DNA from: Niabella beijingensis
Lineage (GTDB): Bacteria > Bacteroidota > Bacteroidia > Chitinophagales > Chitinophagaceae
DNA: 64,000 nt
Reading direction: 5' to 3'
NCBI RefSeq assembly: GCF_020034665.1
Contig: NZ_JAIQDI010000002.1
Span: forward strand, 2,604,001 to 2,668,000
This document shows, one piece after another, positions 34,488 to 44,460 of this stretch. Numbering within the stretch: the first letter of the stretch is position 1; each line of letters starts with the position of its first letter. The notes below the pieces were generated by a model, which was given only the letters and a program-made list of their open reading frames with translations, was not told the DNA's origin and ran no database searches. A program made the translations under genes and the position numbers.

Positions 34488-35363
34488 TTAATTTAACGCG
34501 ATGATCCGGATATCATCATGAAAGGCAATACGGGTAAGTACGTTATCGCCGATGATCACATTGCCGGCGGCGTCCTTGCCCGCCTCCCGGTACACACCCC
34601 ATTTGATATAGCCATGCTGTCCCTGGAGTCCCGTTCCGGTATAGGTGGCATAATTATTCCGTTCGAGCACCAGGTTATAGCTGGTCTGGCCCGGCAGCCG
34701 GGTATAGATCTTTAAATATCCTGTATTGGTATCGGCCCATTTTACATCGATCCGGAAATGGATCCACTGATTGATATAAGAGCGGAAGTCGGCCACCAGG
34801 TTATCCTGGAAACTGGTATTGCGTGTTACGATGGCATTGCGCTTGGTAAGGATGCGTACCGGTACCAGCGCCCCGCCTGAAACCTTTAACTGGAAGATAT
34901 TATCACCATATGCCGGGTTTGCGCTGTTCCACTCTTCCCAATCCTTCAGATAGACACTAAATTCGTACCGGCGTTCATCACCCGGTAAAAAGCGTGCGGC
35001 AGCCCCTGCCATATCCGCATCGGATTCACTGCGCCAGGCCTCATTGGAATAATAACCGGTATCTCCAAGGGTAACCTTATGTGCGATGGCATAGTTACTG
35101 TTGCCGCCCGGGGTAATCATATACGCCGCATCCGGGGCAGGCGCATTCGTTGGGTTGAGACCCGTAATACCCGAACTGGTCGTGCCGTTTTCATAACTAA
35201 CATTCAGTATCGTATCACCTGCGGTAAAAAAGGCTGTGGCGCGGCCCGTTGCAGTAATGCTGCCGGCAGCCTGCAGGGCGGCTGGATTGTTCGTTTTTGT
35301 ACAGGCAGTGGCAAAGGAAAGCACTACCAGGGGCGTTCCAAAGCAAAGGAATCGTTTGTTCAT
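34488..35363 (-). CDS. Heparin lyase I-like polysaccharide lyase lipoprotein
   Basis: 291 residues. A lipoprotein signal ends at C21 (FATACTKTN). The rest is a beta jelly-roll of the Polysacc_lyase type (PF14099): a nucleophile-region strand after the linker (AIAHKVTLG), the RRYEFSVYLKDWEEW strand, SYINQWIHFRIDVKWADTNTGYLKIY, and GYIKWGVYRE near the end. Heparinase I (PL13) and related lyases share this domain. It cleaves uronic-acid-containing chains by beta-elimination. Its neighbour is a HepC-like lyase, so heparin or heparan sulfate is the likely substrate. Family fairly sure, exact specificity inferred. Confidence 0.75.
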   Translation of the reverse strand: MNKRFLCFGTPLVVLSFATACTKTNNPAALQAAGSITATGRATAFFTAGDTILNVSYENGTTSSGITGLNPTNAPAPDAAYMITPGGNSNYAIAHKVTLGDTGYYSNEAWRSESDADMAGAAARFLPGDERRYEFSVYLKDWEEWNSANPAYGDNIFQLKVSGGALVPVRILTKRNAIVTRNTSFQDNLVADFRSYINQWIHFRIDVKWADTNTGYLKIYTRLPGQTSYNLVLERNNYATYTGTGLQGQHGYIKWGVYREAGKDAAGNVIIGDNVLTRIAFHDDIRIIALN

Positions 35364-35445
35364 GTTGCAGATTTTTATGTTTAGAAAAGGTTTAGATGCG
35401 TGCGCTTACCAGCCTGTTTACAAGGACTCCGGTCTCCCGGTGCGC

Positions 35446-37416
35446 CTAAAAGGATGCCGTTATCTTTTTACTTACGCCATCTACAATAAGCGTAAGATCG
35501 ATTTTCCCGTTCATAAGATCGTTGCCGGCCTGCTCCTTCACCGTTATAACCGGTACCACCGAACCACTGTAAGGATACAATACGGTCATAAAGATTTGTG
35601 CTGTTGTGTCTGCTTTCTGCTTTTCAAATGCAAAGGCAGGTCGTGGCTCTTCCTTTTGATATTCATACGACACAAAACTCTGCTCTTCCTTCATATCGAC
35701 CTTGTCCCTGTTAAAATTCTGAATCAGCAGGTTGTTCCCATCGCTGTAGGTGGTATAAGCCCTGTGAGTTTTATGGTCCAGCACGGGTTGACTGTCTTCT
35801 TTAAAATTAAAATGGATCCCCAGTTTACCGGTTGCCCGTCCAAAGGCTTTATCAATGATAATAAAACAGGTCCGGTCGATAAATAAAAAGGTCCGCTGGT
35901 GATTCAGTTCCCCATAGCCGGGGTTTACATAACTCAGTATTTCCGGTTCCGCGCAGGGCTCCCATTTTTTTAATGAAGCCTTATTGATGATCGTTTTATC
36001 ATCCAGGGTCAGTGTCTGGTGTGCCCTGGTACTGCGGTACCAGTCCCGTTTGGCATTTTCCTGATTGCCCACATTGGCATATACAAAACTGCCGGCATCG
36101 GGCGTAAAATCGCGGCCCTTCACCCAAAGTACAAAGTTGCCGTTATCGGGATGTGAATGAAACGCCGCGGGCGGTCCCGCCTTTATCTGCATTACAGTGG
36201 CGTTCCTGCCCCAGCCACTTCTGAAGGCATAAAAGCCGGCATCGGGCAGCACCGATGAAAGATAATCCGGCCGGGTGCCGGAAGCACCATCAGTCGCATA
36301 ATATTCGATCACCCTGTTTTTTGGAAAAACAGCCGCCCATGTCCGGTAGTTATCCAGCATCGCCTTTTTTGTGGTCTGGAAAGCATTTCCGTACAGCGGA
36401 TAGGTGTAATCCGGAAAAGAGTATTTACCAACCGCCAGCACCATTTTTTCCACCAGGCTCCGGTATTGTTCCGGGAATTCCTGTGCCACACCTCCGAGTT
36501 GCGCGATCTGTAAAGCATCCAGGAAAATTTTTATAGTGCCGATATGATAGCCCGGAGACAGCTCAAACTGCATGCCATCCGGCAACACCTGTTTTACAAT
36601 CTCCGCATTCAGTACTCCTATTCCGCTTTTACGCCAGCCTGATGCTGCCTTCAGCTCCGGAAAAGTACTTCCTGCGTACATCAGGTGAAGCGCCTCATAT
36701 AAACGGTGATTGCCCTTATCCGTATAATGGTGCATCACATAATCCGCCTGTTCATTATAGGAGTTCAGGAACTCCATTAAAAAAGCCGGCGTAAAATGGG
36801 AAGAGTGAAGGAACAGGTTGAAAAAACCCGACCAGTGATTCAGCCGGAAAGATACCACAAAGGCCTTCCAGGCATATTCCTGGTCATCCGGATAAGCCCC
36901 CTGCCGGTTCTTTCTGATCCAGTCGCGCACCTGGGACACCCATTCCTTCGCATATTTTTCATCACCGGTGGCCCGGTATACCAACCCCAGCGGTTCCCAG
37001 AAAGCGGTCCGGTGCAGGAATGTGGTCAGCAGCTGATCCTGCACCGGACGGTATTGCCAGTTAATGTCACGGCCATAGTCAAACATAGGATATCCTTTAT
37101 GCGGTTTAAACCGGTGCAGCAGCACATTATTGGCCAGGTACAGTGTATTGGAGTCTACTTTTCTGCCGGCGAACTGTTTTGCATCGGCGGCATTAAAATC
37201 CAGGTGACGCACTCCTGTCCTGCTCCTGTAATAATCCAGCAGGGCCGCAGCCGCCTCCCGGTATTCTCCCTCATTTACGCGGGCGTTTACTTTTTCCAGT
37301 CCGGGGAAGCCCAGGTTGATCTTTTCAAAACTTTCCCTGCTAATGGGCATTTCCTGGGCGGCCGGGTATTGAGCGGCCAGGATCAACAAACAAACGATCG
37401 CAATTATCTTATTCAT
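35446..37416 (-). CDS. hepC: Heparan sulfate lyase, PL12 (HepC-like)
   Basis: 656 residues with a signal peptide (to PAAQ). The N-terminal alpha/alpha toroid begins SRESFEKINLGFPGLEKVNA and contains KPHKGYPMFDYGRDINWQ, FTPAFLMEFLNSYNEQADY, GNHRLYEAL and DGMQFELSPGYH (catalytic Tyr/His region). The C-terminal beta-sandwich has GFYAFRSGWGRNATVM, FHSHPDNGNF, FTPDAGSFVY, LTLDDKT and TYSDGNNLLIQ. The whole length matches my memory of Bacteroides heparin lyase III (HepC). It depolymerises heparan sulfate in the periplasm. It lies 82 bases upstream of the second lyase and downstream of the hybrid regulator. Confidence 0.9.
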   Translation of the reverse strand: MNKIIAIVCLLILAAQYPAAQEMPISRESFEKINLGFPGLEKVNARVNEGEYREAAAALLDYYRSRTGVRHLDFNAADAKQFAGRKVDSNTLYLANNVLLHRFKPHKGYPMFDYGRDINWQYRPVQDQLLTTFLHRTAFWEPLGLVYRATGDEKYAKEWVSQVRDWIRKNRQGAYPDDQEYAWKAFVVSFRLNHWSGFFNLFLHSSHFTPAFLMEFLNSYNEQADYVMHHYTDKGNHRLYEALHLMYAGSTFPELKAASGWRKSGIGVLNAEIVKQVLPDGMQFELSPGYHIGTIKIFLDALQIAQLGGVAQEFPEQYRSLVEKMVLAVGKYSFPDYTYPLYGNAFQTTKKAMLDNYRTWAAVFPKNRVIEYYATDGASGTRPDYLSSVLPDAGFYAFRSGWGRNATVMQIKAGPPAAFHSHPDNGNFVLWVKGRDFTPDAGSFVYANVGNQENAKRDWYRSTRAHQTLTLDDKTIINKASLKKWEPCAEPEILSYVNPGYGELNHQRTFLFIDRTCFIIIDKAFGRATGKLGIHFNFKEDSQPVLDHKTHRAYTTYSDGNNLLIQNFNRDKVDMKEEQSFVSYEYQKEEPRPAFAFEKQKADTTAQIFMTVLYPYSGSVVPVITVKEQAGNDLMNGKIDLTLIVDGVSKKITASF

Positions 37417-37589
37417 ACAGCCTATCCTGTTTTATCCGGCACTAAACTAGCGCCCGGAAGACATCCGGGTTTTCAAAATCAATTAAAAAACTTTCAAATT
37501 TGATGAAGCGGGACTGTAATACAGCCAAAAACGGGATAAATAAGAGATCCACGGATGCTGATGCCCCGGAAAAAGTACCGGATGGCAGC

Positions 37590-40500
37590 TCACAACGGAT
37601 CGCTGCCATCCGGATCTCTTTTCCGTTCCAGGTACTCGGATGGCATGCACCCGTAGAACTGCCTGAATGCGGTGGAGAAATAAGACGCAGTATTAAAGCC
37701 GCATAAATAGGCGATTTCGCCAATGGTGTGTTTTCCCGATTCGATCAGCCCGGCGGCCTTGCCTAACCGGATACGGCGGATAAGGGCAGTGGCCGATTCG
37801 CCGGTTATCGCCTTTAGTTTCAGATACAGGTTGGTGCGGCTCATGCCCACCTCGCGGCTCAGCTTATCCACCGAAAAATCATAGGCATCAATATTCTCCT
37901 CTACAACGGAGATCACCTGTCTTAAAAATTCTTCATCGATCGTATTAAAGGTGATCTTGTCGGGCTCCACCGTTTTGCTGGCTGAATAATATTCTTTTAG
38001 CTGGCGGCGGGAACGGAGCAGGCTCTGCACCCGGGCATCCAGCAGGGCAATTGAAAAAGGTTTGGTCACATAGGCATCTGCTCCCATTTCAAAACCTTTT
38101 ATCTGCTGACGGGTTTCGCTTTTGGCCGTGAGCAGCAAAACCGGCAGGTGGCTGGTCTGGATATTTTGCTTGATGCGTCTGCAGAAATGCAGTCCGTCCA
38201 TCTCCGGCATCATGATATCACTGATGATCAGATCGGGTTGATAGGTCCGCAGGAGCTCCAGGGCTTCTTCCCCGTTCCCGGCGGTTTCCACGGTATATTT
38301 TGTACTGAAATATTCCTTTATATACTGCACCATTTCTTCGTTATCATCCACCACCAGTAAGGATGCCGCTGTTTCCATACCGTCCGATTCCTTATCGCCG
38401 GTCAGGGTCACCGGCTCCTCCACCTCACCGGCAGGATCATCACTTATTTGTTCTGCTGCAGCTCCTTCCACCTTGACATCCCCTTCATAAGCGGGGTCAT
38501 CCATGGGCAGACGGACAGTAAATACACTTCCCTGCCCCGGAACACTATTCACCTCTATGGTACCGTGATGCAGCTCCACCAGCCGTTTGGTAAATGCCAG
38601 CCCCACGCCGGAGCCCAGGTTTGTTTCCTGGCGGTCTACCTGGTAAAAGCGGTCAAAAATATGCTCCAGATGCCGCCGTTCGATTCCCGTTCCCGAATCG
38701 GTCACCTGTATCACCGCCTGCCCGGCTTCCTGCGAAAGCCCAAGGGTGATGTGGCCCTGCAGAGGCGTATATTTAAAGGCGTTCGACAACAGGTTGAACA
38801 GGATGTTTTCAAGCGCGTCCCTGTCGAAATAAAATACCAGTCCTTCCACCGGTGCCGAGAACCGGTAATCTGTTTCATTTTTTTCAGCCAGGGCATTAAA
38901 GGAACGGTACACTTCTTTTGCAAACCGGACGAGGTCGCTGCGCGACACCCGCAGCCGCCGGGTACCCATTTCTGTTTTCCTGAATTCAAAAAGCTGGTTC
39001 ACCAGCTGGTAAAGACGCCGGGTATTCATCAGCATCAGTTCATGCCGGCGGCGTATCTTTTTATCAGCGACCGGCTCACGTGTCATCTCCTCCAGCGGCG
39101 CCAGGATCAGTGTAAGCGGGGTTCGCAGCTCATGTGATACATTGGTAAAGAATTCCGTTTTTACCTGGTTGATATCATTTACTTTTTCCCGTTCCAGGCG
39201 CTCCAGTTTCAGCTGATGCATGGTCCGCATGCGCTCCGTAAAGATCCTGTACAAAAAGTAGGCAGCAGCGGCGATCAGCAATATCACAACAAGATAGAAC
39301 CAGGTACTCCGGTACCATACCGGCAATATCCGTATGCGCAGCAGGCGCTCCGGACTTACTTCTCCCTGCGGGCCCACTGCCTTTAGATGCAGCGTATAAT
39401 TCCCGGGCTGCAGGTTGGTATAGCTGACACGGGGTACCCCCTCTGTTTCCTGCCAGCCGTTATCAAACCCATCCAGCCTGTAGAAGTATTTTGTACGATT
39501 GGCAGACACATAGTTAAAGGTATTGAACGACACTGCGAATTGTTTATACTCGTGTCCGAAACGCAGCAGGTCTGCCTGGTTAATATGGGATTTTAAAATA
39601 CCGGTAGCATCCCCCGGAACCACCGTATGATCAAACACTTCCAGTCCGGTGAATGTTACACGCAGGGGCAACGCATCCTGCTTTAATGCGCGGGGATAGA
39701 AATAAGAGATCCCGTTAATTCCCCCAAACAGCAGCATTCCGTCTGCAGCGCGACAGGAAGCATAGGTATTGAACTGCCCGTTCTGTAGCCCGTCCCTGCT
39801 GTCGAAATACTGGAGCTTTCCTGTACCGGGGTGGTATTTGACCAGGCTTGTATTGGCAGCGATCCACAAGTTACCCTCGTCATCCGGTAGCATGCTGTTG
39901 ATATTGCCTCTTAAAAAGTCCTTGCGCTGGTTGTAATTTATAAAGGATTTTGCGGTCTCATCATAAAGATTGAGCCCGTCCCTTGTACCGATCCATATCC
40001 TTTTTTCCGGATCTTCCGCTATAAAATTGATCACATCGCTGCTGAGGGATGCCCGGGCAAGCGGTTCGAAAAGCATATTGTCCGGATAAAAAAGATTTAC
40101 GCCCCTGGTGGTGCCGATCCAGATCCGGTGGCGGCTGTCTTCCATCAAAAAAGTGATCTCATCAGAACTCAGCCGGCTGCCGGTCCGGTCGGTAAACAAT
40201 GGCGTGAATGCCGCTTCTTTATACTGAAACTGGCTGAACCCGCTACGTGTACCCACCCATATACGTCCGGAGTGGTCTTTTAACAGCGCATACACCATAT
40301 CGCCCGGTATGCTGCGGGGATTGCCCGGATCATGACGGAAATTTTTTCCGGTGCCGGTTGCGGGATCAAGAAGATCCAGTCCTGTATTGTGCATTCCCAG
40401 AAAAACAGTGCCGTTATCGCCAAACGCGATGGCCTTTATATTATTGGAGCTAAGCCCCTGCCCGTTTTCATTATGGGTATAATATCTGATCGAGTTAGTA

Positions 40501-41645
40501 CCCGGCTGCCAGTAATTGAGTCCGCGGTCGTTGGTACCAATCCAGAAACCGCCTTTATGATCCTGCCGGATCACATTTACCACCTTATCATTAAGGGCAG
40601 GTGTGCCGGAATTCTGGCTCAGCTGGTTAAAGCGTATCTGCTGACTGTGGTAATAGTTAACCCCGCCATAAAAAGTACCCAGCCACATGCCCGCCTGTTT
40701 ATCGCGGTAAATACAACGCACAGAGTTCTGGCTCAGCGTAAAGGGCAGATCGGCCTGGTGATAATAATTATGCATCCGGCCCTGTGCATCCAATATGGCG
40801 AGTCCCCTGAATGTACCGATCCATATATTACCTGTGGCATCCCTGCATATGCTGCGCACATCATCATCGGGAATACCGGAGGTCCCGCGGCGGTAATTCA
40901 CCGGCGGCTTACCTTTTGTATCCATGCGTATCAGCCCCGCGCCTTCTGTGCCGATCCACAGATCGCTTCCGTCTGCATATACCGTATTGATACGCACGTT
41001 TCCCACACCGGCATTGAATGGTTCGGTTTTTTTAGTATCCAGGTCCAGCAACCACAACCCGTTCCCTGTGCCCAGCAGCATTTTTTTGCCAACGGGGGTA
41101 ATGCTGTACAGTTCTTTTATACCATATGTCTCCCGGTCGAAGTCAACCGCCCGGAAGCTGGTGCCTGCCTTATCGGACCGGTACAACTCTCCGGAATTAG
41201 AACAGGCCCATAAGATCCCCTGCGGATCCTGGATCACAGCGGAGATATACCATTCTCCCGGATGAGGCGTGATGTTATAATTATTAAAGCTATCGCCTTC
41301 GTAATTATAGGAGCTGATGCCTCCGTTGCCACCGATCCATAAGCGCCCTTCCCGGTCTGTGAACAGGCATTTTATATAATAGGAGCCGATACTTCCCGGC
41401 AGGTTCTTTACGGGCCGGTAGATCCTGAAACTTTTGCCGTCATACCGGTTCAGTCCATCCTGTGTGCCCATCCACATAAAACCCAGAGAATCCTGAACAA
41501 CCGCAAACACCGTGCTTTGAGAAAGGCCTTTATCTACCGAAATATTACCGAAATAGCGGGCCGGTGGCTGCGCCGCTACCTCACAAAAAAGCAGCAATGT
41601 AACCAACAAACAGCCTGTACGTCTTAAAATATTCCGCCCTTTCAC
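37590..41645 (-). CDS. Hybrid two-component system regulator (HTCS)
   Basis: 1351 residues combining sensor and transcription factor in one inner membrane protein. After the signal peptide come repeated reg_prop (two-bladed-propeller) units with W-IGT pattern to about residue 690, and a Y_Y_Y domain (FYRLDGFDNGWQETEG) to about 780. A transmembrane helix follows (about 785-805). The HisKA domain has H838 (NVSHELRTPL), then the ATPase (NILFNLLSNAFKYTP, GSGVGLAF). The receiver has D1143 (DLIISDIMMP), and an AraC domain (about 1250-1345) ends the protein. Such regulators sense glycan fragments in the periplasm. The HepC-like lyases 170 bases downstream suggest heparin or heparan disaccharides. 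Confidence 0.95.
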   Translation of the reverse strand: MKGRNILRRTGCLLVTLLLFCEVAAQPPARYFGNISVDKGLSQSTVFAVVQDSLGFMWMGTQDGLNRYDGKSFRIYRPVKNLPGSIGSYYIKCLFTDREGRLWIGGNGGISSYNYEGDSFNNYNITPHPGEWYISAVIQDPQGILWACSNSGELYRSDKAGTSFRAVDFDRETYGIKELYSITPVGKKMLLGTGNGLWLLDLDTKKTEPFNAGVGNVRINTVYADGSDLWIGTEGAGLIRMDTKGKPPVNYRRGTSGIPDDDVRSICRDATGNIWIGTFRGLAILDAQGRMHNYYHQADLPFTLSQNSVRCIYRDKQAGMWLGTFYGGVNYYHSQQIRFNQLSQNSGTPALNDKVVNVIRQDHKGGFWIGTNDRGLNYWQPGTNSIRYYTHNENGQGLSSNNIKAIAFGDNGTVFLGMHNTGLDLLDPATGTGKNFRHDPGNPRSIPGDMVYALLKDHSGRIWVGTRSGFSQFQYKEAAFTPLFTDRTGSRLSSDEITFLMEDSRHRIWIGTTRGVNLFYPDNMLFEPLARASLSSDVINFIAEDPEKRIWIGTRDGLNLYDETAKSFINYNQRKDFLRGNINSMLPDDEGNLWIAANTSLVKYHPGTGKLQYFDSRDGLQNGQFNTYASCRAADGMLLFGGINGISYFYPRALKQDALPLRVTFTGLEVFDHTVVPGDATGILKSHINQADLLRFGHEYKQFAVSFNTFNYVSANRTKYFYRLDGFDNGWQETEGVPRVSYTNLQPGNYTLHLKAVGPQGEVSPERLLRIRILPVWYRSTWFYLVVILLIAAAAYFLYRIFTERMRTMHQLKLERLEREKVNDINQVKTEFFTNVSHELRTPLTLILAPLEEMTREPVADKKIRRRHELMLMNTRRLYQLVNQLFEFRKTEMGTRRLRVSRSDLVRFAKEVYRSFNALAEKNETDYRFSAPVEGLVFYFDRDALENILFNLLSNAFKYTPLQGHITLGLSQEAGQAVIQVTDSGTGIERRHLEHIFDRFYQVDRQETNLGSGVGLAFTKRLVELHHGTIEVNSVPGQGSVFTVRLPMDDPAYEGDVKVEGAAAEQISDDPAGEVEEPVTLTGDKESDGMETAASLLVVDDNEEMVQYIKEYFSTKYTVETAGNGEEALELLRTYQPDLIISDIMMPEMDGLHFCRRIKQNIQTSHLPVLLLTAKSETRQQIKGFEMGADAYVTKPFSIALLDARVQSLLRSRRQLKEYYSASKTVEPDKITFNTIDEEFLRQVISVVEENIDAYDFSVDKLSREVGMSRTNLYLKLKAITGESATALIRRIRLGKAAGLIESGKHTIGEIAYLCGFNTASYFSTAFRQFYGCMPSEYLERKRDPDGSDPL

Positions 41646-41782
41646 TTTATTGTATACTGTCCGTTTTTACCACGAAACAAACAAATGTAATGATAAGCTT
41701 TAATACTTTTTATAACGGGGATTCGGGGCACAGGTTTGGTGGTCCGGCAAATGCGTATTAATTTTAGTCAAACATTGTCAGG

Positions 41783-42169
41783 ATGCCTTCTAAAACAGCC
41801 ACCACCAGGATTGCCGCCGCATTCAGGGACTATGAAAGTTTTAAATCCGACATTAAAGAAATGGAGGATGAAGTAACGCAGATAAGAACGGTCCGGGATG
41901 AATTGCTGAAAACTGCGGCCCGTGAAATCACCGATCTGGCAGCCCAGGAAATCGTTGACCATGATGAACAGATCTACAAACTGGAAAACGAGATCAGCAG
42001 GTATGAATTTGAAATGGAGAAAGTGACCACCTACCTGGAATCGGTATTTAACAAAATAGGGATCGACAAAGCCATACGCATCGTGAGCATCAGCAATGAA
42101 AATGTGGTCATCTATCGGAACGATAAGAACAAATTTTCCACCGAAAAGGAACCCAAATCGATCCTTTAA
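41783..42169 (+). CDS. Coiled-coil protein of unknown function
   Basis: 128 residues, charged and almost wholly helical: heptad-like segments from about 12 to 90 (SFKSDIKEMEDEVTQIRTVRDELL, EQIYKLENEISRYEFEMEKV) and a short beta C-terminus (IVSISNENVVIYRNDKN). No signal peptide or family motif. Its stop is 97 bases upstream of the GNAT start on the same strand, so they may be co-transcribed. It is divergent from the hybrid regulator. Confidence 0.6.
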   Translation: MPSKTATTRIAAAFRDYESFKSDIKEMEDEVTQIRTVRDELLKTAAREITDLAAQEIVDHDEQIYKLENEISRYEFEMEKVTTYLESVFNKIGIDKAIRIVSISNENVVIYRNDKNKFSTEKEPKSIL

Positions 42170-42266
42170 CGGCAATGGCGCAGAACCGGTATTTTCCGGC
42201 TTTTCAGAAAAGTACGAAGCCGCCGCGGGAACAGCCGCGCTGTTATTTTTAAAACAGATACAAAAA

Positions 42267-42824
42267 ATGATACGAATAGCCCCATTAACAACAATAGAAG
42301 GCAACCCTACCGAACAGTTTGGACACAACGGTTATACCACAACGGAAATATATACGGTCACCGGCACCTATACGCCGGACATCACAGGGTTTGAACTGAA
42401 AAAAAACTTCAGAAAATACACCAAGACCTGGAACACTACCCATGAAGATATCAGCGTGTATAACAGCATCCTGCAACAGGGGCATTCGTTTGCAGCTTAT
42501 GAAGCAAATGAGCTCATCGGGTGGATCCTTTGTGAGCACCGGCAATGGAACAACACGTTATATATTGAGAACCTTCTTGTTTCCGAAAAATACAGGGGCA
42601 GGCAGATCGGCAAAAAGCTTCTTGCTGCGGCAATAGATCATTCAAGGATGCATCATTTCAGACTGCTCGAACTCGAAACCCAGAACACGAACCTGCCGGC
42701 GATCAGGTTTTACCGCAAGCAGGGGTTTGAAATAACCGGCTTCAGGCTGAAGCTCTACAACGGTGCGGACCAGGACGAAGTAGCATTGTATATGACCTTT
42801 GACCTTGCCTCCACTGTGGGCTGA
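42267..42824 (+). CDS. GNAT family N-acetyltransferase
   Basis: 185 residues from the ATG 42267 (MIRIAPLTT); the open frame extends further up but overlaps the coiled-coil gene. The acetyl-CoA binding motif A is LYIENLLVSEKYRGRQIGKKLLAAA (R-G-x-x-I-G-K). Motif B follows (LELETQNTNLPAIRFYRKQGFEITGF), as does a C-terminal strand DEVALYM. The combination resembles streptothricin acetyltransferase and related GNATs (Y-x-x-x-G-F fold end), but the substrate is unknown. Confidence 0.88.
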   Translation: MIRIAPLTTIEGNPTEQFGHNGYTTTEIYTVTGTYTPDITGFELKKNFRKYTKTWNTTHEDISVYNSILQQGHSFAAYEANELIGWILCEHRQWNNTLYIENLLVSEKYRGRQIGKKLLAAAIDHSRMHHFRLLELETQNTNLPAIRFYRKQGFEITGFRLKLYNGADQDEVALYMTFDLASTVG

Positions 42825-42841
42825 GGCCCGGCTGAAATGCA

Positions 42842-44410
42842 TCACGGGGCCTGCTTTCTGCGCCTGGACCGAAAATACAGCAGCAGCCCCACCACCACCA
42901 TGGCTATCTGCATTGCTGCTCCGAACAGGGTACTGATGTCGCGCGTCATCTTGCCCCCCCAATCCATAAAATGATGTTTGTGAAAAAAAGCAAAACTATA
43001 CCCTTCTGCCAGATCCCGGTCCTGTATCCTTGCGGCCAGCACGCCGGTTGTGGTTTCAATATAATAGCGTTCCCTGCCGTTGGTGGAATAGCCGACCCTC
43101 CAGACGGGCAGACGCTTATTGATGAATCCATACTCTTCTGTAAACTTTGTCACGGGCTGCACCAGCGGTGTATCAGCACTTTGCGGAGCACCCCGGAACT
43201 GTTCTGCAAGGTAACGGGCATATCGTTCATCTCCTTTTTGCAGGACCGTGTAATCATCCGCCCGGACATAAACCACATCAGGCATTGCGGCCGTCATTGT
43301 TTTCATCAGATCGGTCCTGCTTTCTGTAACACCCGGAGCCTTCTTTAAATAAAGCTGCCAGTACACAATACCATTCATCGTACAAAGCGATACGTCGCGG
43401 ATCGCATACCCTCCTGCTGCTGCTCCCAGCTTTTTAAAATCCGGATCAACGGCTGCCGTCAAAAATGTATGCGGCAGCTGCTCCGGCCTTACCTTCACCG
43501 GTAATAACTTTTCAAGCGCATGGTAGCCCCCGCTGAAGGTGAACATCAGTGTGAACACCGACGCTATCAGTGACGTGTACCGGTGGTTCCGGCGCGCTTT
43601 TACCAGCGGGTGTGCCGATCTTTTTGTTTTGGTAACAACGAACAGGTAGAGCCCCAGCAATGTGGTAAGAAAACCCAGGAGCGTTATCACAACCATGATA
43701 AAATATTTGGTGGTGCCTAGTGCATTCATCCATTCCCAGGTATGAAAGATCCCAAAGAAACGGTCAAAGGCCGCCCTGCGGTTATCCACGGCAAACCCGA
43801 ACCGTCCGGAATTGGTCGCTACATAAATACGGATGCCGTCCGGCCGGTCGAACGCCACTTTATAAACGGGCAGCAAGCGGTTGATGTATTTGTATTCACC
43901 ATCAAATCGGGTGATGCGCTCCACGCCGGTTATTTTTGCGCCCCGGCTGTCCATGATGCGGGCTGTGGCCATCATACAACAATCATGATCCGATAAGGCT
44001 TCGGGTTGGCCGGCGGTATAGCCCGGATTGCCTGTACCCTCCAGGAAGGCCCGCGCAAGAAAGCGGGCATACAGTGCATCTCCATCCTTAAGCAGGTTCC
44101 CCGTCTTCGTACTGAAATAGCGGGTATCCGATCCCCAGCCATCTATGATGACCTGGTAAAACTGCTGTCCGCCCATCTGAACGATATGCACATTATTAAA
44201 GGAATCCACCTCATTCTGCTGTAATGCCTGCTGCAACGGTACGATAAGCTGTGCCGTATCGATGCCTGGTGCAACATAGGATTGAGAGGCGATCTGCGGG
44301 CGCAGGTTCGTCATCATCGGATGCATAAAACCGCTGACCGCCCACAACAGCACCGGAAGAGCAATAACCAGTGAAAGTACCCGGTGCAGCTTATAAATTT
44401 TCTTACGCAT
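42842..44410 (-). CDS. PepSY-domain inner membrane protein (putative iron or copper reductase subunit)
   Basis: 522 residues, larger than the PepSY protein at 5.6 kb. An N-terminal helix (KLHRVLSLVIALPVLLWAVSGFMHP) carries a His, then comes a periplasmic PepSY pair, two helices near 225-300 (TWEWMNALGTTKYFIMVVITLLGFLTTLLGLYLF), a second periplasmic domain, and a final helix (about 492-512). Paired His residues at helix ends (LHRVLS, FHTWEW, RNHRY, HKHHFMDW) fit heme ligation. It is the last gene of a three-gene operon with a TonB receptor, so it probably reduces the imported metal complex. Confidence 0.85.
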   Translation of the reverse strand: MRKKIYKLHRVLSLVIALPVLLWAVSGFMHPMMTNLRPQIASQSYVAPGIDTAQLIVPLQQALQQNEVDSFNNVHIVQMGGQQFYQVIIDGWGSDTRYFSTKTGNLLKDGDALYARFLARAFLEGTGNPGYTAGQPEALSDHDCCMMATARIMDSRGAKITGVERITRFDGEYKYINRLLPVYKVAFDRPDGIRIYVATNSGRFGFAVDNRRAAFDRFFGIFHTWEWMNALGTTKYFIMVVITLLGFLTTLLGLYLFVVTKTKRSAHPLVKARRNHRYTSLIASVFTLMFTFSGGYHALEKLLPVKVRPEQLPHTFLTAAVDPDFKKLGAAAGGYAIRDVSLCTMNGIVYWQLYLKKAPGVTESRTDLMKTMTAAMPDVVYVRADDYTVLQKGDERYARYLAEQFRGAPQSADTPLVQPVTKFTEEYGFINKRLPVWRVGYSTNGRERYYIETTTGVLAARIQDRDLAEGYSFAFFHKHHFMDWGGKMTRDISTLFGAAMQIAMVVVGLLLYFRSRRRKQAP

Positions 44411-44460
44411 ATTTTTACAGGATTGGGGCCGGCGGGATCGGTATCCAACCGGCCGGTCTT

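Noticed and set aside
40332..41213. Plus-strand ORF of 293 codons antisense to the hybrid regulator
   Set aside because: It covers the propeller repeats of the HTCS, whose repeats keep the other strand open; no independent evidence.
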